Shown here: positions 25,400 through 36,896 of the stretch, in pieces
How the letters are laid out: the number at the start of each line of letters is the position of its first letter
Position numbering within the stretch: position 1 is the first letter of the stretch
Assembly: GCA_028023455.1 (NCBI GenBank)
Contig: JAQFVV010006735.1
Location: 248,001-312,000, forward strand
DNA length: 64,000 nucleotides
From: Epiperipatus broadwayi
Lineage: Eukaryota > Onychophora > Udeonychophora > Euonychophora > Peripatidae
Direction of reading: 5' to 3'
Made by a program: the position numbers and the translations under genes
Notes under the pieces: model-generated
The model's input: the letters and a program-made list of their open reading frames with translations, nothing else
What the model was told of the DNA's origin: nothing
Database searches by the model: none

Positions 25400-25829
25400 C
25401 AATGAAGTACAGCATTAACATAGTTAATTTATGATTTTTCAAAGTTATTAAGAAACCTAAATATAAATTAATTTGTATTTATAATATATGCCAAAATGTG
25501 TCATTATTTTTTAGTTTAATCTATTAATAAAAATAAGGCTCATTCAATAACCAATTATCACAAATGATATTTTATAATTGCTCTTGATCAATATCATATA
25601 CGATTTATGGTTCAATTAACCTACTTTCTTGCAATATATAGTACGTAAAATAATTCAGTAAATTATCACCAGATGAGAATTTCAGCTTTCTTTTTGTAAC
25701 TGTTTTGCATTACTTTAAAATTCAATAGTCATGAATCTAAGAACCCAGATTTGAATTCCATGCTAGTATTGTCACTGGTCAGGCCAGCAACACCTGAAGA
25801 AGAGGGGAGAAAAATACCTCTCAAAATGT

Positions 25830-26040
25830 TGTGCATATACTAACCTGTTTGCTGTGATATTACTAACAATTGGTGCATATACTAACCTGTTTGCTGTGAT
25901 ATTACTAACAGTTGGTGCATATACTAATCTGTTTGCTGTGATATTACTAACAGGTGGTGCATATACTAACCTGTTTGCTGTAATATTAGTAAGAATTGAT
26001 ACATATACTAACCTGTTTGCTGTGATATTACTAATAGTTG
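25830..26040. repeat. 42-bp minisatellite, five units
   Basis: Five head-to-tail units of 42 bp begin GTGCATATACTAACCTGTTT and continue with GCTGTGATATTACTAACAGT. They diverge progressively; the fourth unit is the most changed. Because 42 is a multiple of three, one frame stays open (25854-26060) and encodes a 14-residue repeat GAYTNLFAVILLTV. Just upstream, 25792-25825 forms a hairpin (GAGG/CCTC) after CTGAAGA. Confidence 0.95.
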
Positions 26041-27000
26041 AATGTATTTGGAATATTTAAATAAAATTAAACTTTTCTAAAGATATTCGACACCCATATT
26101 AGGTGTTGGAAATAGTCCAATAAAAAAATACAGCTAGAACACTATCATCACAAACTTTCAGGAAAACACTAATCCTTATATTAATTTCTAAGACTAATAA
26201 TAGACCCAACTTTTACTGTTAAGTCTTTTATTGGTTAGATTACTTAAAATGTTATTTTAAAAAAATGAGTAGATAAAATATTCTTTTATTAGATTTAGTG
26301 TTTTTATATTTGTTCTAAAGTAGTAAAATTTACTGCACTGAAAAAGCTCATTAGATTCTAATAGCCATTTTATATTAACCTAGATATTATTTCTAAAATA
26401 TTGAAGTCAAAAGTTATCTGATTATCGTATTAAATAAATTCCAAATTAATTTCTGACTATTGATTATTCAGTAAAAGATTTATATTATCACATGGTTATG
26501 CATCAATTCTCTTTTGATGTTTTGTTTACTATGCTATTTAATTAGAGAATTAAAACCTTTATTTGCATCACATTAGAAACGTCTAGATAACTCTGAGCAA
26601 TCAAAATAATGAATTTAATAGATAATGATATTAAAAATAAATTTCTAGACTAATTTTTATAAATTGGTATTTTGAAGCCAATTAAATATACATATGTATC
26701 TTACTATTAATTAGGATTCTTATAATCTGACAATTTTTAAGTTACATACAAAATAAGAGAAAGGATCTTTAAACATACCTGGCCACCAGACTTTATTATT
26801 CTAGCATTAATTAGGATTTACATAAATTATAGTATTTATTTAATCTGGAACATTCAAGCTTTTTCAAAAGGACACACATTACAATAAATAAATAAATATA
26901 TGCACACTTTTTAAAATAAAGCAAAAACACAAACAAATAAAAAAAATATTTGTAAATTAATAAGTAATATTTAAATACCTATATATTATTTATATCAAAC
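26041..27000. other. AT-rich spacer
   Basis: No gene or clear repeat. Confidence 0.4.
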
Positions 27001-27095
27001 TTAATGTAATTATAAGGGATTTGAACTCAGATTTTCAAACTCCCCACAACTATCCAATCTATCTACACATGACCACATTTATAATTACATTAAAT
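27001..27095 (-). repeat. tRNA-like block inside 15-bp inverted repeats
   Basis: TTAATGTAATTATAA at 27001-27015 is perfectly inverted at 27080-27094. The enclosed minus-strand sequence contains GAGTTCAAATCCC, close to a Pol III B box, and TAGATAGATTGGATAGT upstream, which could be a degraded A box. It may be a small SINE relic. The perfect inverted flanks are unusual for a SINE. Confidence 0.4.
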
Positions 27096-28959
27096 AAATA
27101 AATCTAATTGAATATGCATTATACATGAATTTTACCTTATTCTATTTTTTTTCTAACCTCCAAAAAAAATTTGAGAGATGGGACTAGTATCTAAATCAGC
27201 TAAACTAAAGTTTGCAACACTTTAATAAATTTCTAAAGTAGAGTGAATAAAAAAAGATTAATCAGTATTTTATTATGTAAAAATAAATTATTAAATTTAT
27301 ATTCATACAATATTTGCAGTTAGCTTAATATATATGAAATTTTAAATGGAAGTGAACAAAACCTTCTGAATTATGTATAAACAATACTTATACATTGACA
27401 TTTTTTATTTAATGTTAAGACATTTTTAAAAGTGAGGCACAACCTTTATCCTCAAAATATTCAATTGCCACTTTAAAATGATTTGTGCTATATTAAAATA
27501 AGACTAATATATACATAAATTTTATACTCTAATTTCAAAGAATGTCAATAAAAGATTGCTTAAAATTATCACAGCTCAAAAAGTAGGTGATATTAATTTA
27601 ATTTAGTATCAATCTATTCCTTACATTTATTGATATTTGCACTTCTGTTCAAATTATTTAAAACTATGATTGAAATTTCTAGAATCATTTAATTATTTTA
27701 AAAAGTGTTCAATTGATTTTGAGATAGAAAAGAGAGAGAGAAAGTAAAAAAAAACCCAATGCATTATTAAATTATTCTTACTTCAGTAAAAAAATGGTAA
27801 TCACATGATGTTCAGCAAAATCATTAATTTGTAAAACCTTGGGGATACCAGTATAGTACCTGTAGTAAGTGGTCTAATATCAAGCCTATATAGCTTTAGG
27901 ATATTTGGTTATGTTAAGACATTAATTTAAATGATATAAAAGGAAATCAAACCCACTTAGTATTTTTAGATTATTATTTCTTATAAAGATGTTTCAGTAA
28001 TAATATGAGTTGGATTTTATTAACTCTGAATACTCTGTACTAAGGGGTTTTTTTCTTCTGGAGTACACAATAAAATTATAAATATTGCTTTAATGAGAGT
28101 TTTTTATGAATACATTTTTGACAATTTTTTAAAATCCCTTTTTTTTATTTTCTAAGTAACAGTTGAGTTGTATTTAATTATAAATATAAACAATCTGACT
28201 TAATTTTACTTTATGTTGCTTAATAAATGTGATATAAAAGATAGTAAGAAATATGTGGATTTGAAAATCTGAAGAACAAAGAGAATGGAGGGGTGAAATA
28301 GATGATATTTGTGATGTGACTGCTCCTTAGATCTAGCCACAGGACAGAATACTGTTGTTTGATTGAATGTGAATAATTCAATTTTTTAAAAAAGTTGCTT
28401 TATATTAACACACATACATACAAACTGATTCAAAAGAGTATTTTTAAAAACCCTTGAAATTAATGCTTATTTTTTTTGCACCACTATTAATTTATTAGTT
28501 AGATAAAAATTAATCCACCTTCATCTGAGATATCATGTTTTATACAGTAAGTAAATCAATCAATGACATTATAGAATAGTGAAATTTTATATTATTAGTG
28601 ATTTTCTTTGTTTTAATCAAGCCAGATTATAGTTTCAAATAACATTTAAGATTAAATTATTAATAATTTTAAAAAGTTTATATGTAGTGATATGAATATA
28701 ATATTTTGTAAAAAAAAATTCTGATGTACATACATGATAACAATTCACAAGCCAAACTCAAAGAATCATTCTAGCTAACTTGTAAATAATGCCCATTTTC
28801 TTGAACCATAGCTTAACAGCTTAGTTTCTCTGTAAAATGGTCTTATATTCTCAGAATCTATTTAATGATCATGATGTATTATCATTATCAGGATTAAAAT
28901 TTTAAATATTATTAAACTGTTAGCTGGTGTGATTAATACTTAAAACAACAGCCACTGTG
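27096..28959. other. AT-rich spacer
   Basis: No gene recognised. A short GA-rich run is at 27730-27747. Confidence 0.4.
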
Positions 28960-29040
28960 TGGTTTAGATTAGTAGTTGAGGGTTAGTCTCTGGAATGTGG
29001 AGACCTGGGATCAATTTGAGTGATGACACTTCTGCTACTC
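28958..29040 (+). repeat. possible degraded tRNA-derived SINE head
   Basis: TGGTTTAGATTAGTAG resembles an A box, and CCTGGGATCAATTTG, 55 bases further on, a degenerate B box. A variable-arm-like segment lies between them. No second copy was found in the window. Confidence 0.3.
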
Positions 29041-29574
29041 AAATTTCTTATGAACTCTGAAGCAATGAAACCCATTCAAATACTACAATTGATACAATGT
29101 TCACTCTTTTCAAGTATTATTGATTGATTTATTTACCTTATAACAATATTGTTATAATTGGATAAAACTGAATTATGGTTGATATAATTAATAAATTAAC
29201 AATGATACAAAAAAGTGTTATTATTTATAAGTTTGTTAAAATGACTCTTTGAGTATAATTTGTTAATTATTATTATGGAATAAACTTTGAATTTGCAAAC
29301 TGCTTTGATTAATCTTTTAATATTCACACTAATATAAAGATTCGTCTCCTTCTAATGTCATTGATTTCTTTGTCATATGATTTAAAAAGGATTATTTTTG
29401 TCTATATGTAATAAATCAGCAATGATATGCGAAAGTGGGCATTATTTACAAATTTGTTAAAATGATTGCTTTAATTTGACTTCTGAATTATGATGAACTT
29501 ATTGAAGCTAGTTTATCCATAATATATTATAATCTCAGTTAATATGTAAAAGCTGTTGCTTATCTACAAGTTTA

Positions 29575-30090
29575 TTAAAATTGCTATCTTTAATGTTATA
29601 CAAACATATTAGACCATAGATAACGTTGGGTATTTACTTTTATTGTATAAAAAAATGCCTTGGCAACAGTTTGTGATTGTTGATTATTTTTTATATTGGT
29701 ATTGTTTAAATGTTGACTGCTTTCATGAATTTACATTTATTTATAAATCTATTTATCATTGAATATAATTAGCTTTATTATCTAAGTAATACATAGTTTT
29801 AATGCAGTTTGAAAGTTATAATTGACTATTTGTTAATATGTTTTCAGAACAGGTTGTATTTGCCTGATTAATGAGGTTTATTTAAACTTCTTTAAATTAA
29901 TAATGTCTCTTTATTTAAGTTGCAATCTTTAATGCTCACATAAACATATTAAACTATAGATAAAGGTGGGTATTTATCTTTATTGTATAAAGAATGGTTG
30001 CCTTGACAATAGATTGAGATTGTTGATTCATATTGATATTGGAATTGTTTATGTAGTAAATGCTTTCATGTATTTATATATATATATATT
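29575..30090. repeat. diverged direct duplication (about 170 bp)
   Basis: 29575-29760 and 29920-30090 share, in order, ATCTTTAATG, ACAAACATATTA/ATAAACATATTA, TAGATAA, GGGTATTTA, TTTATTGTATAAA, CTTGRCAA, GATTGTTGATT, TTGTTTA and GCTTTCATG. The offset is about 345 bases. Diverged pieces (AAGTTTGTTAAAATG at 29230, 29450 and 29570) suggest an older, larger array. Confidence 0.65.
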
Positions 30091-30440
30091 ATTTTTATCA
30101 ATAGTTTGTTAAATAAACTTCTATAAAAACAAAAACAAATTATATACAAAAATATTACATTACTATATATATATAATAAAATATATAAAAAGCCTTTAAA
30201 CCTGCAAATAGTTTACTAGAGCACTAAGAATCGTCCAAAGCTTAAGTTAAAGGAAAAGGCAGTACACATTAGACTTGTCAAAATATAGATGATAAGAGTT
30301 TGAACATTTTCCAATTTTCTTTCATTTCCTAGCTAAGGATAAGTAGATGCCCATTTATTGACTGATAGTAATGGTTATGTGGATTGTTTTCTGCAGTGGA
30401 TATTGAAAAAAAAAGTCAAACATTTTGAAAAAAATTGTTT

Positions 30441-30505
30441 GCTAGCCAAGATTTAAACTCAGGTCTTTTATATGGTAGGCAGTTGTGCTATTGTTGCATC
30501 ATAGG
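30441..30505 (-). repeat. possible tRNA-derived SINE relic
   Basis: The minus strand reads AGCACAACTGCCTACC, then GACCTGAGTTTAAATCTTGG. This resembles an A/anticodon arm followed by a B box (GAGTTTAAATC). Single copy here; low certainty. Confidence 0.3.
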
Positions 30506-30773
30506 ATTTTCATTTGATCTTTACATGATATCGCTGCAAGGTTTTTGATGAAGTAATCACTTTGTGATTACAGTTCTCATACTACTCTCTTTTTTACTGT
30601 TGTTATTGTAATAAATATTTATCTGGTTTAGGGGGGGGATATATTATACAATTAATAATCTATCAAAATTATTATTACTACTTAATGTGAGATGACTATT
30701 TCATTAATAGTTAGTTTGTGTAAATTTTTCAATATAAGTTAATAAACATTTATCGCTTTATATTTTATTTTCT

Positions 30774-31718
30774 GCAACAGCAACAATTAGATTACATGAT
30801 GATACTGGAAAAATCAACATTGAGAAAAGTGTAAGACAAGGTGACTCCATATCTCCAAAACTTTTTACAGCAGTGCTGCAAGAAGTATTTTGTGGATTAA
30901 AATGGGAAACTAAAGGAGTGAAAGTAAATGGAGAGTATTTAAGTCATTTAGATTTCACAGATGATGTAATTGTTTTTGCAAATAATGTTTCAGAGCTGCA
31001 GGAAATGTTGCAGGAGTTAGCAGATGAAAATAGAAAAATATGACTAAAGATAAATGTTAAAAAGACTAAAGTAATGTTTAATCGATTTGTTCAAAATATG
31101 AAAATAAAGATTGATTATGAAGAATTAGAAGAATTTAACAGTTACAAATATCTTGGTCAGATTATTAATACAGATGGAAACATAATGGAGGAAATTAATC
31201 ATAGAATTAAACTTGGTTGGAGTGCTTTTGGTAGAAATAACTTGATACTAAAAGGAAATATGCCTATGTGTTTGAAAAGGATGGTTTTTAACAAATGTGT
31301 TTTACCAGTTTTTATTTATGGATCTGAGACTTGGACACTTAATAGAAGAGCAATACAGAGACTTCAGACCACTCAAAGGAGTATGGAGAGATGTATGTTG
31401 GGAGTAACAAGAAGAGATCGAAAACGCAATGTATGGGTAAGACAACAAACAGGTGTTACTGACCTTATTGAAAAAATTAAAAGATTGAAATGGAGTTGGG
31501 CTGGACATATTGCTAGAAGAGATGATAATAGATGGACAATTGAAATTTTCAACTGGATTCCAAGAGATAGTAAAAGACCCAGAAAGAGACCACATGTGAG
31601 ATGGATGGATGAAATAAGAAAATGTGCAGGGGTGTTGTGGAGAAGAGAAGCTAAAGATCGGAGAAGATGGATTAAACTTGGAGAGACCTTCATCCTGCAG
31701 TGGATTGATAATGGTTGA
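30774..31718 (+). pseudogene. RTE reverse transcriptase C-terminal half, one stop
   Basis: The frame gives TIRLHDDTGKINIEKSVRQG, DSISPKLFTAVLQEVF (motif B) and FTDDVIVFANN (motif C; F-A-DD is usual, here Ala is Thr but both catalytic aspartates remain). Then comes the TGA at 31041. After it lie LKINVKKTKVMFN, YKYLGQIINTDG, VFIYGSETWTLNRRA, RSMERCMLGVTRRDRKRN, LKWSWAGHIARRDDNRW and HVRWMDEIRKCAGVLWRREA, ending at TAG near 31718. This is the post-RT region typical of RTE/BovB-like proteins. The RT N-terminal half with motif A and the endonuclease are absent, so the copy is non-autonomous. It is the youngest-looking LINE in the window. Confidence 0.92.
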
Positions 31719-31740
31719 TGATGATGATTTTATTTTTAGA
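30774..31740 (+). mobile_element. 5'-truncated RTE-type LINE, copy B
   Basis: The same family as 193-2560, on the plus strand. It is truncated upstream of RT motif B and ends in ATGGTTGATGATGATGATTT. A single frame runs from 30774 to 31718, broken only by TGA at 31041-31043. A SINE follows ten bases after the 3' end. Confidence 0.92.
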
Positions 31741-31749
31741 AAATATTTT

Positions 31750-31860
31750 GTCAAGCGTTGTTAGCCGAGAGGTTATCGCAGCCGCCTTGCAAGCAAGTAG
31801 TTGGTTGCAGACGGTTGTGGGTTCGACTCCCCAAAGATGCTATGACATATGAAAAAAAAA
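31750..31860 (+). mobile_element. tRNA-derived SINE, copy 3
   Basis: Starts GTCAAGCGTTG, then TTAGCCGAGAGGTTATCGC (A-box region as in type II tRNAs of the Ser/Leu kind) and CCTTGCAAGCAAG. A long variable-arm-like segment is followed by the B box GGGTTCGACTCCC, the tail GATGCTATGACATATG, and poly-A. It lies directly downstream of the RTE 3' end at 31740. Confidence 0.94.
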
Positions 31861-33147
31861 ATTTTTGTGAATAACGATTAAGACATCTATCTATATGATA
31901 TTAATTTCACGTTTTAATCTGTGTAAAAATTGATATTTTTTCATATAATTGAGGCTTTCTAAGCAAGTTTGTCTGTTTTTCAGATAGATGGTCCATAATA
32001 ACAGATCTAGGTATTTAAATATATATCAGCAAATGAGTATCTAGCCTATTAGCCAGAAGGCCAATAGGTAAAAACAACAACAAAAACGTCACTATCCCTA
32101 TATATTTCGTTATTTATAAAAAGATTCAGAGAGACCTTTTTTAATTCTTTACTTAAGATTGTTTTACCTATTCCAAATTTACAACAACATCCTTCGTAAA
32201 CTTACACTTTAACGATTTTTCTTCTTTAAAACCCGGAAATTAAAAAGATAAATAATAATAAAGATTTTTTGATAAATTTAAATTCTGCACCACACATTAT
32301 TTTTGTTTGTTTTTTAAAAATGAAAGATTTATACTTCGGATACAGGACTAATTTAATAAAAATGTTTTCCTTATTATAAACGAATTACTTCCACATTATT
32401 ATGAAAGTTATAAAGTGATTAAAACTGAGCGTTTTATTAAATTCTGAAAACGAATTTATTATCCACTCGAGTTTCTTTATGTACTTAAAATATTAAGCTT
32501 TGGATTTGTTATCATCGCAAACAAATTGGAAACGACACTCTTAATATAAGCTTCTGAATTTTACAAAAACTTTATTTGAAAGAAAAAAATTGTTGTTGTG
32601 TAAATGGCAATAATGTTTATTGATTAAATATAAAAAAAATTTTCTGCAACAAATTAAGATTCTTATTTCAAAAAATAATATCGAAGAAAGCTTTATTTTA
32701 CAAAATAGTATTAAATCATGAATATTGATTTACTTATTTAGTTATTTTCCTACAAAAAGAGTTTGTTATTAATTGAAAACACCCCCACCCCCTTTGGAGG
32801 CTTTAAAAAACAATTAAGGAAAATTTTTAACGTCCATTTCATATCTCTTGTCATTGCAGCTGTAATTACTATATGATAAACAAACACTAACAGACATCAA
32901 TCAAACGTGGTGAAAATGGCCTTTATCTCTCAGTTTAAATTTAAAAAATACAATAGATGTCTGACAATTTTTAATTAAGACATTACTTGGATTTTATTGA
33001 TAGAAGGGTGAGTATATATGAATATTCATTTTGCTTTATATTCATAATCATGATAAATAATAATAGACGTAAGCATCCTGTTGATTGTAAAGTTATCAAT
33101 CATAAAAATAGTTGGTGTCAGAAAACCGAAGGTATTAAGAATGATTG
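31861..33147. other. AT-rich spacer
   Basis: No gene seen. A C-rich run at 32763-32777 (CACCCCCACCCCC) is the only compositional feature. Confidence 0.4.
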
Positions 33148-33335
33148 CAGGGCCTGATTTAAGGCGATTGGGCCCAATCGGGCCCCGCTTTTGAAGGGGT
33201 CTCGCATCACCATCAAAATTAACAAAAAGTTATTTTTCGAAATATTGAATTTGCATTTTATTTAAATATTTAATATATAGAGGGCCCCGCAAAAAAAAAT
33301 CCAATCAGGTCCCGCACTTATTGGATCCGTCTCTG
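33148..33335. mobile_element. probable hAT-like short element
   Basis: Left end CAGGGCCTGATTTAAGGCG; right end, reverse-complemented, CAGAGACGGATCCAATAAG. Both have the CAG-x-G-x-x-x-GAT form of one hAT group. GC-rich subterminal blocks GGGCCCAATCGGGCCCCGC and GGGCCCCGC/GTCCCGC face each other. No matching 8-bp duplication is visible, so the copy is old or the ends are misjudged. Confidence 0.55.
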
Positions 33336-33786
33336 GGTAGACGCACAGATAGTTTGGTTACATATAATTGTATATACTTTTCAATAAGAAAAAAATTGCT
33401 TAAATAAAAGAAGAGCTATCTAATATTAAATAAAAAATTTAGTATTAGTATAAAAACGGTGAAAAGTCAATTTATTCGAAAAATCTATAGGACAAATAAT
33501 TACAATCATAAATGGAGGGGGATTTATTATAAATAAAAAAAGGATGGTCAATATTACGGAGATAAGATATATTAGGTAGAGTAGTTAAACTTGTTATTCA
33601 TCTTAAAAGAAAGTACCAAACGCTGATAATTTACTCTAATATGCCTAAATGAATATTCATTGTAATAAAGAAAAGGTTTATCTATAAAAGTATAGAATAA
33701 TTTTGATTAAACCAAACAACATTTTAAAATTGTCATGGAAGATTTTAATTTTATGATTAGGAAACCATTGAAAAATAAAAACAAAA
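33336..33786. other. AT-rich spacer
   Basis: Nothing recognised. Confidence 0.4.
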
Positions 33787-33797
33787 GCTATTAAGTA

Positions 33798-33908
33798 GTC
33801 AAGCGTTGTTAGCCGAGAGGTCATCGCACCCGCCTTGCAAGAAAGTAGTTGGTTGCAGACGGGTGTGGGTTCGCGTCCCGGCCGATGCTATGACATATGA
33901 AAAAAAAA
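33798..33908 (+). mobile_element. tRNA-derived SINE, copy 4, with TSD
   Basis: Closest to copy 3: GTCAAGCGTTGTTAGCCGAG, B-box region GGGTTCGCGTCCC, tail GATGCTATGACATATG and poly-A. It is flanked by perfect duplications GCTATTAAGTA at 33787-33797 and 33909-33919, extended by the A-run. This confirms insertion by LINE machinery. Confidence 0.96.
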
Positions 33909-33919
33909 GCTATTAAGTA

Positions 33920-36713
33920 AGGAAGTATAATCTATTCTAAAAAAATAAATATCGATCTATTTTCCAATAGAGGGCAAAACAAAGATAGCAATTTGCTAAA
34001 ATTATTCTAATTTTTGCTGTAACATTTTTTCTTTTTGCAAGACTATTGAAAATATTGTTTTTCCTGTGGTGAATTATTTAAAGAATGTTTTATAATCTTT
34101 TTACATGCACACACACACACATATATATATCTGCGTAAAAATCAATGATATTTTATTTTCTTTATATTTAACAGATAATACATAAGAAATTAATGGTTAT
34201 TTCTTATTGTAGGCAATTTTTATTCCATCAATTTCAAGTAGAATGCATTTTAGATGTAATGCACTATAATAAATTAGATTAGCAATTGCTTATAATAAAT
34301 TCAAGTAGCAATTGAAAGTCAAGATTATGGTCGACTGCTCCAAAAATGCATTCGCTTGGAAATGAATGTAATAAAAAATATGAACAATAAAAAAAAAGTA
34401 CATTAATTCTAGTGTATCTGATATATTAGAATATTAGAATAGCCTCATTATGAAGAAATAATGCATTGTCTATGATGTCTATAACCTGAATTTGTATCTG
34501 GTGTGAGAAAATTTGAAATTTTTTCCAACTGCTTTAAGATTATTATTTGGATATTTAGTTTATAACTAACCTTCATAACCATACAATATTGCTTTATAAA
34601 ATATATCTAACTACTTCTAGCTAAAAAAGCAATTATGGAAAAACACTCAAAGTCTCACCCAGATATTTACAGGCTTGGCATTAGGTTGCACTATGGGAGG
34701 GTTGGCATTAATGATTCTTCTATTAAAGATACAGTTGGAAAGGATTTGGCAAACTAAGACATCAATTATAAAAAAAATTCAAAATACTGGATTCATGCAA
34801 CTACAAGTTACAAAGAAGAAAAAATGATAAAGCATCCAATAAAGAATATTTCAGGATTTGAATAAGAAATGCTACAGAAAGTTGAGAATTGGATGGATAC
34901 AAATACTTTCCAAAGAATTGTATTTAAATAAACAAAAAAAAATGTGTTGATAAAAGTTATAAGAAGTTACAATTGTTTGCTTATGTGTGCAGAATAATGA
35001 CGATGAGAAATTCAAAACGTCTGATTTTTAGTATTACACAAAAACAAACAAAAAAGGAAGATCCTATAAAATGCATACATATGTCATTAAAATATAGTGT
35101 GAAGATATCTTGTATTTTACTTAGGCATTCTTGGAAGTCATAAATAAAACTGGAGATAGCTGATATAGTAAATTTATGGTAATTATTTCATGATTTTGAA
35201 GATTATGATATTGAAGATGTTATAGAATCTATTAAATTTACAATAAAATCTCATGCAAAATGGTGCCTTTAAAGTTGATGCTAACTAAGAGTAAAAGTTG
35301 TCACAGACATAAAGTAAATACAAACTTTGTCTACTTAATGTTTACAACAACAACAAAAATAAACTAGAAAAATATCTGTCTGGATATCAGAAACAATATC
35401 TTTGCAATAACTAAGATAAATATGCTAAAAGTAGTTTAATTCCAAGTAAGTTTTCAAAATCAGAAAAATCCATCACATCATGACCAGAAGTACTCCAATC
35501 ACTGAAATGGGACAATTGTTTAAAAGGCAAGTATAAAAAAATATTTATTGCTTGTTTTAGTGCATTGGAAGTAATGATAGCTAATCTTATAAAAAATATC
35601 AACAGTATAATGAAACAAGCAGATGTAATATACTATTTACATACTGAAAGACATTTTAAAAAATACTTTTATAAAATAAACATTTATATTTTTTTAACAA
35701 AATAAAAATTATTCCAACTCTCAAATAAAAAAATATTTGAGGCAATTTAATTACCCATCAATGTGAACAGTAAAATTAAGTTATGATATCAATGTGCATA
35801 GTTATATGATACCTATCCTATAATATCAAAAATGTTATTTCTGTTGCAATAATGTAACAATCCCCTTAATCTTGGACTTTTATATTCCATCTAAGAATAG
35901 ATAAATATCTATTTCCCCATCAATATTAAATAATTAAAAAAAGTAACTGAATTTTCTATGGATATGCTATACAGAACAGTTCTGAATTTGTTTAGAGAAT
36001 CATTAGTTATCTAAAAACTCCCCAGGAAATTTGAATTCTAAATTATAAATGTTGCAGGCTAAGACTCTAATCCCTATTCAAACAATCTTTTAATTCGTAA
36101 AAGATTTGATAAAAAGCATTTATAAACCTTTAGCAATAATCAATGTTGAATTTGGGATACAATTTTTTAATTATAACTTATACTATGATATATTATCATT
36201 AGAACCATAATAATAGAATAGGAAAACAGACAAATGTCTAAAGTGCTGTTTTATTGGAAGGATGCACTGAAGTTATTTAAATTAGATTGAATTTATTTTG
36301 CCAATGATAAGCAAGGCTATTCCATTTATTCTGTTTGAGAGCCAATTATTTAATCATTGTTTGATTATGAAGATGGGAGCTTCCAATTATTTGGCTTGCT
36401 TAGGGCTTTTATAAAGCTTATTGTAACTATGGGTGATATTTTTTAATAATGGGAAAAAATTGGTTAGTATTTACAATCAAAATAGTAAAGATGGAGTAAG
36501 AGTCAAATAGTTATTACATATCCACCTGTCATATCATATCTATAAAACAAAGTCCAAATTTGATCAACATTAAAATATTTTTATGTATTTAAGAATTATT
36601 ATGCAAGCCTATGATTTTTGTCAGGGAATTAGCCAATAGCAAATCTTTAACCAGCTATTCAGTTATTAGTCAATAAATGGATATCTAGTTATTTTTAATT
36701 GGATGATCTCTAG
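33920..36713. other. AT-rich region without recognised genes
   Basis: A (CA)n(TA)n tract lies at 34105-34129. From 34610 to 34860 the plus strand is mostly open (SHPDIYRLGIRLHYGRVG, then NDSSIKDTVGKDLAN), and a second open piece follows at about 35160-35265 (FEDYDIEDVIESIKFTIKS). These read like decayed coding sequence but match no family I know. The minus frame 35602-35411 overlaps the same area and is equally unassigned. Confidence 0.35.
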
Positions 36714-36896
36714 GTCAATATGGATTAGTCCAGTGAGTGTTAGAACAAAAAGTTGACTGAAGTTTGATAAATCTCTTACCATATATATTTTTTGTTTTTA
36801 GATAAGTCAATGTGGATTAATCCAGTGAGTGTTAAAACAAAACATTGGATGAAGTTTGGTAAAGCTTTACCCATATATATTTTTCATTTTTAGATT
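36714..36896. repeat. two-copy 92-bp tandem duplication
   Basis: Units at 36714 and 36806 both read GTCAATRTGGATTARTCCAG, then TGAGTGTTARAACAAAA, GAAGTTTG and CCATATATATTTTT. They are diverged at scattered sites, so older than the 6-kb duplication. Confidence 0.9.

Noticed and set aside
25791-25830. Hammerhead ribozyme at CTGAAGA hairpin
   Set aside because: CTGAAGA and stem II are present, but the GAAA box is AAAA-like and no stem I can be formed; kept only as a hairpin.
25854-26060. Real repetitive membrane protein gene
   Set aside because: The frame is open only because the tandem unit is a multiple of three and lacks stops; no context supports expression.
31302-31754. Minus-strand open frames of 150 and 106 codons
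   Set aside because: Shadows of the conserved RTE coding sequence on the plus strand.
31750-31860. Functional tRNA gene
   Set aside because: A and B boxes are present, but the sequence recurs with poly-A tail and target duplications and does not fold into a clean cloverleaf, so it is a SINE.
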